From: Metabacillus niabensis
Lineage (GTDB): Bacteria; Bacillota; Bacilli; Bacillales; Bacillaceae
Assembly: GCF_902829255.1 (NCBI RefSeq)
Contig: NZ_CADEPK010000011.1
Coordinates: 28,688-92,687 of the forward strand
Reading direction: 5' to 3'
Length of the DNA stretch: 64,000 bases
Shown: in pieces, positions 25,349 to 33,635 of the stretch
Position numbering within the stretch: the stretch's first letter is position 1
Layout: every line of letters starts with the position of its first letter
Program-made: the position numbers and the translations under genes
The notes under the pieces: generated by a model
What the model saw: the letters and a program-made list of their open reading frames with translations, nothing else
The model's database searches: none
What the model was told of the DNA's origin: nothing

Positions 25349-25355
25349 ATTTAAT

Positions 25356-26216
25356 TTACCCTTCCCGCAAAATTGGCAAGGTACAACAGCGAAAGGATCC
25401 ACCTGATTTAATAATTTCAGTAATATCAACTTCTATAACCTCAAAGCCGCGGTCACGAAGCTGCTTGTTTACCTTTTTATTAACGGGCAGTCCTAATACT
25501 CGGTTGTTACCGATACTCAATACATTTGTTCCTAATTGAAATTGTTCTTCTTCCGTAACTTCAATTAAATCATAGCGGGAAGCGAATAGGTCAATTTCCT
25601 TTTGATTTAAAGCATGCGGGTAAATAAGAGCGACATCTGGTGAAACGACGTTAAATATACAGTCCAAATGCAAGTATTTTTCTTTAAATGGAATCGTAAT
25701 GACTTGAAACTCATTTAAAAGACGCTGTAATTGATCGGCAGCCTTCTGATTTGTTCGATTACTGAGACCGACGTAAATTGTATCTTGATCGATTACAACA
25801 TCTCCACCTTCGATTTGCTCTTCAACTAAATTATAATAGGAGATTTCTTCATCCTCTAACCATTGCTTTAAAACGTTTTCCTCACCAGCACGAACATCTG
25901 TGGCCATGTTAGCAACAAAGATTGTTTGTCCTAGTGTAAATCCAATATCACGTGTAAAGACCTGTTCTGGATATTTTTTATGATATGGTAATAAGATGAC
26001 ATCGATATCATTTTTTTTAAGGGTTTTGACAAATTCATCATGCTGCTCAAGTGCACGTTCAATATGGATCCCTTCATGCTTAAAATGCTCCTGTGTATCA
26101 TTAATAACTTCGCGGATTGTCATATATTGCGGCTGACAAAGAATGACTCGTTTCAATGTATCATATTCACTCATACAAAAAGACTTTTTGTTGTTTGACT
26201 TTATGCGTTCTTCCAT
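25356..26216 (-). CDS. Dimethylarginine dimethylaminohydrolase / amidinotransferase-family protein (YkgA-like)
   Basis: A 286-residue protein of the guanidino-group-modifying pentein superfamily. Seen: the substrate Glu/Asp motif EGGDVV, the catalytic histidine in YLHLDCIFNVV, and the nucleophile cysteine in the C-terminal GGSFRCCTLP. Such enzymes hydrolyse arginine, methylarginine or agmatine-type substrates to citrulline-type products; the resemblance to Bacillus YkgA is close. The start is ATG 26216 with AGGATGG upstream. It stands alone, facing away from its upstream neighbour across a 420-bp gap. Confidence 0.8.
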   Translation of the reverse strand: MEERIKSNNKKSFCMSEYDTLKRVILCQPQYMTIREVINDTQEHFKHEGIHIERALEQHDEFVKTLKKNDIDVILLPYHKKYPEQVFTRDIGFTLGQTIFVANMATDVRAGEENVLKQWLEDEEISYYNLVEEQIEGGDVVIDQDTIYVGLSNRTNQKAADQLQRLLNEFQVITIPFKEKYLHLDCIFNVVSPDVALIYPHALNQKEIDLFASRYDLIEVTEEEQFQLGTNVLSIGNNRVLGLPVNKKVNKQLRDRGFEVIEVDITEIIKSGGSFRCCTLPILREG

Positions 26217-26639
26217 TTTTTAGCCATCCTATCTATACTTTTACTAACTATTTTTTCCTAAACAAGTGTAATTATTACAAGTTAACATTAAGAAAATCCC
26301 TTCGAAGTTATTTTTGAGATAAAGATAAATAAGCGGAAAATGATTAGATCATTGATGTTAGGTGTAAAGGACATATCGGTAAAAAAAAAAGAATTGGCTC
26401 TCTAAACATTTCCTATGTATAAATATTTATTCTTCAATTTTCCACGCCCGTACTACTTTTCATTCCTTGTTACGTATTCAAAAAATTTGTTAATGAAAGG
26501 GAGTGGCAAGCTCCCAAATCTTTGGAAATGAGGCATACTATATTCTTGTTCAGGGCCAGACCATAAGAGCAAGAATGAGGACGAAATGGAGGTTAATTAC
26601 TTGTTAAAATGAGTCCAACAACCAGTAGGGGGATTAAAA
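26217..26639. other. Intergenic stretch upstream of the alkylation-repair operon
   Basis: It contains GGGAG/CTCCC (about 26501-26517), a 7-bp inverted repeat ATTCTTG/CAAGAAT (about 26540-26576) and a very short frame with an SD at 26586 (MEVNYLLK). One of the repeats may be the control site of the operon. No gene otherwise. Confidence 0.35.
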
Positions 26640-27410
26640 ATGAATAAGATTCAGGAATTTAATGAGATGCACTTTTCAAAGGATCTATTATTTTTAGGAA
26701 ATGCATGGGACTTGCTTTCTGCTTTAACACTTGAAAGGTTAGGATTTAAAGCAATCGGAACGACAAGCTGGGGAATCGCAAATTCACTAGGATGTGCAGA
26801 TGGAGAACTGATTGATTTTAAGAGGCATTTAGGAATCATTAAAACGATCGTAGCGAATGTAAAAATTCTTGTTTCTGCTGATATTGAGGCAGGGTATGGG
26901 AAAGATATTCCAACAATTGTTGAGCATGTGTTAAGGACAGCAGATGTTGGGGTAGCTGGCATCAATATTGAGGATTCATTCAAAAAACAAAAAGGATTAA
27001 GAGATATATCTTGTCATTGTGACCTTCTAAGTAATATAAGAACAGCGTTAGATAGTAATGGGTATAGAAATTTTTATATTAACGCAAGAACGGATACTTA
27101 CCTTCAAAGGCAAAATCCCTTATCAGAAACAATTGAACGAGCAAAGGTATACGTTGAGAGTGGTGCCAGTGGGATATTTGTTCCAGGTTTAATTGACGAT
27201 GATGAGATTAAGGAAATGACCGTTCATATTAGTGCTCCACTAAATGTATTATCTTTACCTGGACTAACGAATTGTAATAAGCTTAAAGAATTAGGTGTAA
27301 AACGATTTAGTTTTGGAAATGCCTTATCTGATAAAGTGATTTCCTATTTAGAAAAGAAGGTTGGCAAATTATTAGAGGAACAGGATACGTCAGTATTATA
27401 TGAGAACTAA
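26640..27410 (+). CDS. Isocitrate lyase / PEP mutase family protein
   Basis: A 256-residue TIM-barrel protein of the PEP mutase/isocitrate lyase superfamily: LFLGNAWDLLSALTLERLGFKAIGTTSWG at the N-terminus, metal-binding SADIEAGYG, GINIEDS and INARTDTYL. Family members cleave or form C-C or C-P bonds in 2-oxo acids, for example 2-methylisocitrate lyase or oxaloacetate hydrolase. The KKCG-type catalytic cysteine loop of true isocitrate lyases is not seen. The start is ATG 26640 after AGGGGG. Its end overlaps the reading frame of adaA, so it is co-transcribed with the DNA-repair genes; the metabolic reason is unclear. Confidence 0.8.
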   Translation: MNKIQEFNEMHFSKDLLFLGNAWDLLSALTLERLGFKAIGTTSWGIANSLGCADGELIDFKRHLGIIKTIVANVKILVSADIEAGYGKDIPTIVEHVLRTADVGVAGINIEDSFKKQKGLRDISCHCDLLSNIRTALDSNGYRNFYINARTDTYLQRQNPLSETIERAKVYVESGASGIFVPGLIDDDEIKEMTVHISAPLNVLSLPGLTNCNKLKELGVKRFSFGNALSDKVISYLEKKVGKLLEEQDTSVLYEN

Positions 27411-27438
27411 CATAAATGCTGAAAGGATAGTGGTGGAC

Positions 27439-28011
27439 ATGGTGGCTAATATCAATCTTTCCTTTGAAGAGATGTGGGAGAAAATCATCGCTTGTGATCG
27501 TAAATATGATGGTCTATTTTTTACAGCAGTGAAAACAACAAAAATATACTGCCGTCCTTCGTGCAGATCAAGGAAGCCTAAAAAGGTAAATGTAGAATTT
27601 TACCATGATATAAATGAGGTTGAAGCGGCAGGCTACCGTCCTTGCAAAAGATGCCAACCGGAAGTTGAACAATCTCCGCATATTGCAGTTGTTAGAAATA
27701 GTATTACATTCCTAGTTAATCATTATAAACAAAATTTGTTATTAAAGGATATAGCAGATCAAGTCGGCTTAAGTCCGTTTTATTTGGAGCGCTTATTTAA
27801 ACAAGAGACCTCTGAGACTCCACGTACTTATTTAGAAAAAATACGTATCGATAAAGCAGCACACCTTCTTAAGTATACAGCTATGACAAACTTAGAAATC
27901 TGTTATGAGGTAGGCTTCCAAAGCCCATCCAATTTCTATAAAGTATTCCGCAGCTTAAAAAACTGCTCACCTAGCGAATATCGGAAGGAACTCCGAAATG
28001 AATTGGATTGA
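27439..28011 (+). CDS. adaA: AdaA-type methylphosphotriester-DNA methyltransferase and activator
   Basis: About 190 residues. The N-terminal Ada zinc domain (CDRKYDGLFFTAVKTTKIYCRPSC...GYRPCKRCQP) has the four cysteines that hold zinc; one takes methyl groups from DNA phosphotriesters. The C-terminal half carries two AraC-type helix-turn-helix motifs (LLKDIADQVGLSPFYLERLFKQ and NLEICYEVGFQSPSNFYKVFR). Once methylated, the protein activates the adaptive-response genes. The frame is open from 27400; GTG 27433 or ATG 27439 fit the AAAGGA SD best and I use the ATG. alkA overlaps its end by 14 bases. Confidence 0.85.
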   Translation: MVANINLSFEEMWEKIIACDRKYDGLFFTAVKTTKIYCRPSCRSRKPKKVNVEFYHDINEVEAAGYRPCKRCQPEVEQSPHIAVVRNSITFLVNHYKQNLLLKDIADQVGLSPFYLERLFKQETSETPRTYLEKIRIDKAAHLLKYTAMTNLEICYEVGFQSPSNFYKVFRSLKNCSPSEYRKELRNELD

Positions 28012-28915
28012 TTATGAATTATATTTGGATATTTATCCTCCAAAGGAATTTAAATTCGAGGAATGTTTAATTTTTTTAGGAAGGTCCGAGCAGGAAGTGC
28101 TGCATCAGATTAAAGCTAAAGCTATATATAAGCTAATAAAGGTTAAAGAATCTTTCATTTTATGTAAAATAGAGTATATCAATCATTGTATAAAGGTTGA
28201 ATTTCCATATGGAGATCCATCCATTGTTGAGCGCAAAAAGGTAGGAGAATTTATTTGGGAATGGTTTGATTTGGATCAGGACTTGGGGCAATTTTATCAA
28301 ATGGCTCGTAATGATAAAATTTTAACGAAACCTGTGGAAAAATATGCAGGTTTACGAATTATGTGCATCCCAGATTTATTTGAAGCACTAGTATGGGCTA
28401 TCATCGGGCAGCAAATAAATTTATCATTTGCTTACACATTAAAGCAACGATTCGTTGAACAATTTGGAGAGTTTTTAACCTTTGAAGGAGAAACATTTTG
28501 GGTATTTCCTTCAGCCGAAAAAATTGCCTCCTTGAATGTCGAGGATTTAAGGAAACTTCAAATTACTAAAAGGAAGGCCGAATATATTATCGGTGTTGCT
28601 AAGGAAATGAAAAGTGGAAGATTAACAAAGGAATTATTGCTAGAAAAAAACGATTATGAGCAGGTGCAAAAATCATTAATGTTCATTAGGGGGATCGGTG
28701 CATGGACGGCTGATTATGTAATGATGAAGTGCTTGCACTATACCTCATCCTTCCCAATTGCAGATGTTGGTCTTCATAATGCTTTAAAAAATCTCTTGAA
28801 TCTTAAGGAGAAACCGACGATTGCTGAAATAGAAGAATATGCAAAAAATTGGGAGGGCTGGCAGGCATATGCTACTTTTTATCTTTGGAGGTCATTGTAT
28901 GACAAAACGATATAA
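27998..28915 (+). CDS. alkA: DNA-3-methyladenine glycosylase II
   Basis: A 305-residue base-excision enzyme that removes alkylated purines. Residues about 5-100 are an AlkA N-terminal domain. The HhH-GPD core follows, with IGQQINLSFAYTLKQRF, the hairpin LMFIRGIGAWTADYVMM and the catalytic Asp256 in PIADVGLHNAL. The length and layout match Bacillus AlkA. It overlaps adaA upstream and the ogt gene downstream (28899-28915), typical of a tightly coupled adaptive-response operon. Confidence 0.9.
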   Translation: MNWIDYELYLDIYPPKEFKFEECLIFLGRSEQEVLHQIKAKAIYKLIKVKESFILCKIEYINHCIKVEFPYGDPSIVERKKVGEFIWEWFDLDQDLGQFYQMARNDKILTKPVEKYAGLRIMCIPDLFEALVWAIIGQQINLSFAYTLKQRFVEQFGEFLTFEGETFWVFPSAEKIASLNVEDLRKLQITKRKAEYIIGVAKEMKSGRLTKELLLEKNDYEQVQKSLMFIRGIGAWTADYVMMKCLHYTSSFPIADVGLHNALKNLLNLKEKPTIAEIEEYAKNWEGWQAYATFYLWRSLYDKTI

Positions 28916-29378
28916 ATTAGACTACGAATCACCGATTGGTGTAATTGAAATAATTGGTACGGATAAAGCTATCCTTTCAATCTTGTTTTCTGAAGAAATT
29001 AAAAAAGAAACTGTATTGCAAGCTGAAACTCCTTCTGTTTTAACAGAATGCTATAACCAACTTGACGAATATTTTAAGGGGCAGCGCAAGGAATTTACAT
29101 TTCCGTATTATTTTGAAGGGACTGACTTTCAAAAAACAGTATGGAACGCTTTAACAAAAATACCCTATGCTAAAACGGGATCCTATAAGGATATTGCTGT
29201 TTCTATCGGAAATGAAAAGGCGATTAGAGCAGTAGGGAGTGCGAACGGGAAAAATAAGCTAAGCATTGTAATCCCTTGCCACAGAATAATCGGTTCAAAT
29301 GGAAAATTAACTGGTTATGCTGGTGGTCTTTGGAGAAAAGAATGGCTGCTTCAACATGAGAAAGCTCATCACATTTAA
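28899..29378 (+). CDS. ogt: Methylated-DNA--protein-cysteine methyltransferase
   Basis: A 160-residue suicide repair protein that removes methyl groups from O6-methylguanine. The acceptor is Cys127 in the canonical IVIPCHRIIGSNG; the helix GSANGKNKLS precedes it and TGYAGGLWRKEWLL closes the domain. The start is ATG 28899, inside the end of alkA, with TTGGAGG upstream; a longer in-frame start at 28839 is disfavoured. It is the last gene of the adaA-alkA-ogt operon and equivalent to Bacillus AdaB/Ogt. Confidence 0.92.
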   Translation: MTKRYKLDYESPIGVIEIIGTDKAILSILFSEEIKKETVLQAETPSVLTECYNQLDEYFKGQRKEFTFPYYFEGTDFQKTVWNALTKIPYAKTGSYKDIAVSIGNEKAIRAVGSANGKNKLSIVIPCHRIIGSNGKLTGYAGGLWRKEWLLQHEKAHHI

Positions 29379-29424
29379 GAGCCTCTTTTAAATACGTTAG
29401 GAGGAGTAAAATGGATAGCATTAA

Positions 29425-29620
29425 AAAGGTCTTATGCATGTCTCTTCATCAATTGCAGTAACATTTAGCATTAGCTGAACCTTTAACAGCAGCAATATTG
29501 GGAGTTTTATTATTAAATGAAAGCTTAGATATTGTTTCATGGAGTGGGATTTTCCTTTTACTGCTTGGAATTGAATATTTATATGGTCTTCCGGTAATCA
29601 AAATCGTGCGAAGAGACTAA
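29425..29620 (+). pseudogene. Remnant of a DMT/EamA transporter
   Basis: Two frames give the C-terminal end of an EamA-type exporter: KGLMHVSSSIAVT, then, after a +1 slip at about 29461, LALAEPLTAAILGVLLLNES and further hydrophobic residues ending GLPVIKIVRRD. The rest of the gene (some 240 residues) is missing. The SD (GGAGGAG) at 29400 now leads only into a 17-residue peptide. Confidence 0.7.
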
Positions 29621-29691
29621 GTACTTAGCTGAAATAAAAGATTGATAAGGAAAGCATACGATCCCAAAAATTCTAAAAAAAATGGAAAAAG

Positions 29692-29713
29692 CCCAGCAGT
29701 AATAACTACTGGG
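29692..29713 (-). terminator. Terminator of the 83-aa hypothetical gene
   Basis: CCCAG...GT pairs with AC..CTGGG (29692-29713); on the minus strand a T-rich tract follows. Confidence 0.6.
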
Positions 29714-29766
29714 TTGAACGTTACAAAATATATAGTAAAGCGTTAGAGAAAAAATAAATGACATAA

Positions 29767-30018
29767 TTATGCATTACTTTTAAATTCCTGAATACCAAAT
29801 AAATCATTAAAATCAGACCATTTCATTTTTCGTTTCAAATATTCCCGAAAGGAAAAGACGTGTTTATCCTGGGGTTTATTGTAAAGTAACGAAATATAGC
29901 TTTGTAAATGGACCTGAACGATAAAATAATAATGATGATCAGTCTTTAATACAGGGATTTCAATTACTTTTATCCGCTGCTTTACTATATTTTTGAACTC
30001 TAGGCTCTTAGACAACAA
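29767..30018 (-). CDS. Small hypothetical protein (83 aa)
   Basis: I do not recognise this protein. It has 83 residues, mixed charged and aromatic (IPVLKTDHHYYFIVQVHLQSYISLLYN), with no signal peptide and no membrane span. The start is TTG 30018 (or TTG 30015) with a good GAGGATGG SD, and a terminator follows, which makes it likely real. It stands alone between the EamA remnant and the polyamine operon. Confidence 0.5.
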   Translation of the reverse strand: MLSKSLEFKNIVKQRIKVIEIPVLKTDHHYYFIVQVHLQSYISLLYNKPQDKHVFSFREYLKRKMKWSDFNDLFGIQEFKSNA

Positions 30019-30116
30019 AATACCATCCTCTTTTATACCCGTTTGTACATATTATAACGTATTGGAAGCATTTGCATAGTGAGTTTTTGAAATAATTTGA
30101 AAATAAAATTAATTAT

Positions 30117-30150
30117 AAAAAACTGGAATCAAAAAGGATTCCAGTTTTTT
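30117..30150. terminator. Terminator of the polyamine operon
   Basis: AACTGGAATC (30121-30130) pairs with GATTCCAGTT (30137-30146), with A-runs and T-runs on both sides; it can serve either strand. Confidence 0.8.
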
Positions 30151-30220
30151 AACCGTTCTTTGTAATGTTGATTTTCAAATAGTAGTACTCTTCAGTTAGA
30201 CCGTTAATGCAATGCCTCTT

Positions 30221-31348
30221 TTATGCTAGTCTTGTTTTGAAATCCTGATAACCGAATTCACGGACGACTTTACAATCACCATTTTTATCTTGTATCGCAA
30301 TAGCTGGCAATGCCATTCCATTGAATGTATTTGTTTTTACCATCGTGTAAATTGCCATATCGCCGAAGACTAATCTGTCACCACATTTTAATGGTTCGTC
30401 AAAGGAATAATCTCCAATTACATCACCTGTTAGACAGGTTTGTCCGCCAAGTCGATAGGTAAATGGCTTTTCTCCTGGCTCGCCTGACCCTAATAGAGGT
30501 GGTCGATATGGCATTTCCAATACATCAGGCATATGACAAGTAGCTGATGTGTCAAGAATTGCAATATCGATCCCGTTTGTATGAGTATCAAGTACTGATG
30601 TAATTAGGTATCCTGCATTAAGAGCAATAGCTTCTCCTGGCTCAAGATATACCTCCAACCCATACTTATCCTGCATTCTTTTAATACATGATTCTAGAGT
30701 TGGAATATCGTAATCTTCTCTTGTAATATGGTGGCCACCGCCAAAATTAATCCATTCCATTTGTGGCAACCATTGCCCAAACCTTTCTTCCACTGCATTT
30801 AGAGTTGTCTCTAAATCGTCTGAGTTTTGCTGGCAAAGGGTATGGAAGTGTAGCCCTGAGACACCTTCAAGCAAATTAGGACGGAAATCCTCCTGTTTAA
30901 CACCGAATCTCGAACCTGGTGAACACGGATCATAGATTTCATGACCAACCTGTGTGGAGCATTCAGGGTTAATACGTAAGCCAACCTTTCTTCCTGCTTG
31001 AAGAGCCTTATCTTTGAACTTTTCCAACTGTGAAAAGGAATTAAAGATAATATGATCGCAAATAGATATAATTTCGTCGATTTCATCCTCACGGTAGGCA
31101 GGGGCAAAGACATGATTTTCCTTGCCCATTTCCTCGTGACCTAGGCGAGCCTCAAATAAACCGCTCGCTGTTGTGCCACTTAAGTATTTTCCAATTAGGG
31201 GATACATCGTTGTCATGGAAAATGCCTTTTGTGCCAACACAATCTTTGCTCCTGTACGTTGCATAACACCATTCAGGATTTTTAGATTTTTTTCAATGAG
31301 TTTTTCATCGACTACATAACAAGGAGTTGGTAATTCTTCAAAAAGCAT
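30221..31348 (-). CDS. nspC: Carboxy(nor)spermidine decarboxylase
   Basis: A 375-residue PLP enzyme of the alanine racemase-fold decarboxylases. It decarboxylates carboxynorspermidine or carboxyspermidine to the triamine. Seen: TPCYVVDEKLIEKNL at the N-terminus, the PLP lysine in IVLAQKAFSM, HFHTLCQQNSDD, the glycine loop NFGGGHHIT, the EPGEA phosphate site and the C-terminal substrate loop with TSATCHMPDVLEMPYRPPL. The length matches NspC. The stop of the upstream gene is separated by one base, so the two enzymes, catalysing consecutive steps, are translated together. Confidence 0.9.
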   Translation of the reverse strand: MLFEELPTPCYVVDEKLIEKNLKILNGVMQRTGAKIVLAQKAFSMTTMYPLIGKYLSGTTASGLFEARLGHEEMGKENHVFAPAYREDEIDEIISICDHIIFNSFSQLEKFKDKALQAGRKVGLRINPECSTQVGHEIYDPCSPGSRFGVKQEDFRPNLLEGVSGLHFHTLCQQNSDDLETTLNAVEERFGQWLPQMEWINFGGGHHITREDYDIPTLESCIKRMQDKYGLEVYLEPGEAIALNAGYLITSVLDTHTNGIDIAILDTSATCHMPDVLEMPYRPPLLGSGEPGEKPFTYRLGGQTCLTGDVIGDYSFDEPLKCGDRLVFGDMAIYTMVKTNTFNGMALPAIAIQDKNGDCKVVREFGYQDFKTRLA

Positions 31349-31349
31349 T

Positions 31350-32588
31350 TTAGCGAACTAACTCCGGTTCTGTAGTTTTTGTAGATTCCTCATCAACAAG
31401 AACTGGATTAAAATCTTCTACCCATGGAAGTCCCCATTTGTTCAACTCTTCCATAAATGGATCTGGATCAAATTCTTCAATATTGAATACGCCTGGTTTG
31501 TTCCACTTTCCAGTTAAAATCATCGCTGCACCGATCATAGCTGGAACACCTGTTGTATAAGACACTGCTTGGGAGCCAACTTCTGCATAGCATTCTTGGT
31601 GATCACAAACATTGTATAAGTAGTAAGTTTTCTCTTCGCCGTCTTTTTTCCCTTTAAAGATACAACCAATGTTTGTTTTTCCAACAGTACGTGGTCCTAG
31701 TGTTGCAGGATCAGGTAAAACAGCCTTTAAGAACTGAAGCGGAATAATTTGCTTGCCTTCAAACTCAATTGGTTCAATAGAAGTCATTCCTACATTTTCA
31801 AGTGCTCTTAGGTGAGTAAGGTAGCTTTCACCGAATGTCATGAAGAAGCGGATACGCTTAAGTCCTGGAATGTTAACAGCTAGAGATTCAAGCTCCTCAT
31901 GGTAAAGCAAATACATATCCTTTTCGCCAACTTCAGGGAAGTTATAAACACGTTTGATTTCCATTGGTTCAGTTTCAATCCATTCACCATTTTCCCAGTA
32001 TCTTCCGTTTGCTGAAACTTCACGGATATTGATTTCAGGGTTGAAATTAGTTGCAAATGGATAACCATGATCGCCACCATTACAGTCGAGAATATCAATA
32101 TACTCAATCTCATCAAAGTGATGTTTTAACGCATATGCAGAGAAAACACCTGTTACACCTGGGTCAAATCCACTACCTAAAAGAGCTGTAATCCCAGCCT
32201 TTTCAAATCGCTCGCGGTATTCCCATTGCCATTTGTATTCGAATTTTGCTGTATCTTCTGGCTCATAGTTTGCTGTATCCATATAGTGTGTTTTTGTAGC
32301 AAGACAAGCATCCATGATCGTTAAATCCTGGTAAGGTAAAGCTAAGTTCATTACGATATCTGGTTTTACTTCTTCAATTAATGCAATGAGCTCATCAACA
32401 TTATTTGCATCAACCTGTGCAGTCGTAATTTTTGTTTTGCCACCATCTAGTTTTGCCTTTAATTCATCACATTTAGATTTTGTACGGCTAGCGATACAAA
32501 TTTCTTCAAATACCTCACTGTTTTGTACACATTTATGAATGGCAACTGATGCCACTCCACCACAACCAATAACTAGAGCTTTTCCCAT
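31350..32588 (-). CDS. Carboxy(nor)spermidine dehydrogenase (saccharopine dehydrogenase family)
   Basis: A 412-residue NAD(P)H enzyme that reductively condenses aspartate semialdehyde with a diamine (putrescine or diaminopropane) to give carboxyspermidine or carboxynorspermidine. It has the Rossmann start ALVIGCGGVASVAIHKC, AALLGSGFDPGVTGVFSAYAL (a mark of this group), and the C-terminal DHQECYAEVGSQAVSYTTGVPAM. The start is ATG 32588 with GAGGAG upstream. It is the first gene of the polyamine operon and lies behind a long structured leader with its own terminator, which points to RNA-level control. Confidence 0.88.
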   Translation of the reverse strand: MGKALVIGCGGVASVAIHKCVQNSEVFEEICIASRTKSKCDELKAKLDGGKTKITTAQVDANNVDELIALIEEVKPDIVMNLALPYQDLTIMDACLATKTHYMDTANYEPEDTAKFEYKWQWEYRERFEKAGITALLGSGFDPGVTGVFSAYALKHHFDEIEYIDILDCNGGDHGYPFATNFNPEINIREVSANGRYWENGEWIETEPMEIKRVYNFPEVGEKDMYLLYHEELESLAVNIPGLKRIRFFMTFGESYLTHLRALENVGMTSIEPIEFEGKQIIPLQFLKAVLPDPATLGPRTVGKTNIGCIFKGKKDGEEKTYYLYNVCDHQECYAEVGSQAVSYTTGVPAMIGAAMILTGKWNKPGVFNIEEFDPDPFMEELNKWGLPWVEDFNPVLVDEESTKTTEPELVR

Positions 32589-32714
32589 TTTTCGTCTATC
32601 TCCTCACTTAATAGATTTTTTTAACGGAATTTCATAACAACCCGATTAACGGTGTATCTGCCACTTGCGATGTTTGTAGAAAAAGGAAGATTTATATAAC
32701 TACTCAAAACAAAA

Positions 32715-33117
32715 AAGCAAGTGTAAAAACGCATCATCGCGCATCACACTTGCTTAAGATATAATCGTTAATATTAAAGAAAAAGAGGTAACTCCATAAC
32801 AAAAATAATGTGTAAAAATACGAAGAAAGCTCTTTAATATTCAGAATATATCAATTATGGATCAGAGTCTATATAGCAAATAATTACTTTTTCCACTCTT
32901 ATTGACCGTTTCACAAGTTGATGTGCAAATGCACTGGTTGTAAAGTAACCAACTTATAAAATTTGAGCTTTTAACTCAATCAATAAGGCAACTAAAGTTG
33001 CCGATCGGCATTTGACCCGGCTGTCCGTATGGCCTTAACATCCTTTATAAGGGAAGTGGTCAAAAATTATCTGCTTGGAAAGACCCAAATATTTTGAAAT
33101 GAAGCTTTCCATTTACG
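32715..33117 (-). promoter_or_regulatory. Structured leader RNA of the polyamine operon (riboswitch candidate)
   Basis: Read on the minus strand from about 33117. Helices seen: GGAAAG/CTTTCC (33077-33082, 33105-33110); TTTGACC (33058-33064) able to pair with GGTCAAA (33011-33017) or, over six bases, with GGTCAA (32902-32907); CCTT/AAGG (33042-33052); GGCAAC/GTTGCC with a four-base loop (32987-33002); TTGAG/CTCAA (32963-32979); GTGC/GCAC (32923-32934) and GGTT/AACC inside AAGTTG/CAACTT (32915-32955). A 10-bp terminator, AAGCAAGTGT/ACACTTGCTT (32715-32755), follows, with a T-run on the minus strand 127 bases before the start codon. This is the layout of an aptamer plus expression platform. I could not match it to a known class; a polyamine or its precursor would be a logical ligand (inference). 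Confidence 0.6.
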
Positions 33118-33122
33118 CATCT

Positions 33123-33152
33123 TTTATAATAACACATGCTATATTATTGCAA
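33123..33152 (-). promoter_or_regulatory. Probable promoter of the polyamine operon leader
   Basis: On the minus strand TTGCAA (33147-33152), a 17-bp spacer and TTATAA (33124-33129) give a plausible SigA promoter with its start near 33117. Confidence 0.45.
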
Positions 33153-33415
33153 AAGAAAAAAATAAAATTATTTATTAAAAATCGACAAATTAAGACATTT
33201 CTATATTTTACATTGCAAAATGATGCCTAAAACAACTTCGTAAAACCCTTTTATATTTGTAGATTAAGATGCACTAAATAAAAATGAAACATAATAAAAA
33301 TTATCTCCAATTTTAATGAAAGACCAAAATTTTCATTTTTTTCGGATGCTTCATTAAGAAGTAATTCGTGTATGTTTCTAGGCTCTATGGACAGATTTCT
33401 CACTTTTTTACAAGC

Positions 33416-33485
33416 TTTAAATAGTTTATAATTATTTGATAAAGTAGATACTTTAATCTTTAAATAGTTTATAATTATCTGATAA
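33416..33485 (+). repeat. Tandem 27-bp repeat upstream of mqo
   Basis: Copies at 33416-33442 and 33459-33485 differ at one base (T to C); the repeated unit starts TTTAAATAGTTTATAATTAT. The spacing is 43 bp, about four helical turns. It may duplicate a regulator site or promoter. Confidence 0.65.
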
Positions 33486-33635
33486 TAGAAAAATTTTAAT
33501 TTTATATAGTTTGCGTATTTAAAATGGTTAATTTAGACAGAAAAGGTGTTTGACTAAATCGTGTCTTGGTTTGTTGTGACGCATATAAACAGCGCTTACA
33601 TCCTTTCTGCAAATTTTAGGGGGATAAGGAGTAAA

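Noticed and set aside
26586..26612. Possible leader peptide MEVNYLLK before the repair operon
   Set aside because: It has an SD, but there is no attenuator structure after it and such short frames arise often by chance.
32880..33070. Known riboswitch classes (SAM-I, lysine, cobalamin, ydaO, purine, M-box) for the polyamine leader
   Set aside because: The conserved core sequences of these classes could not be found on either strand by eye; only a covariance search can settle it.
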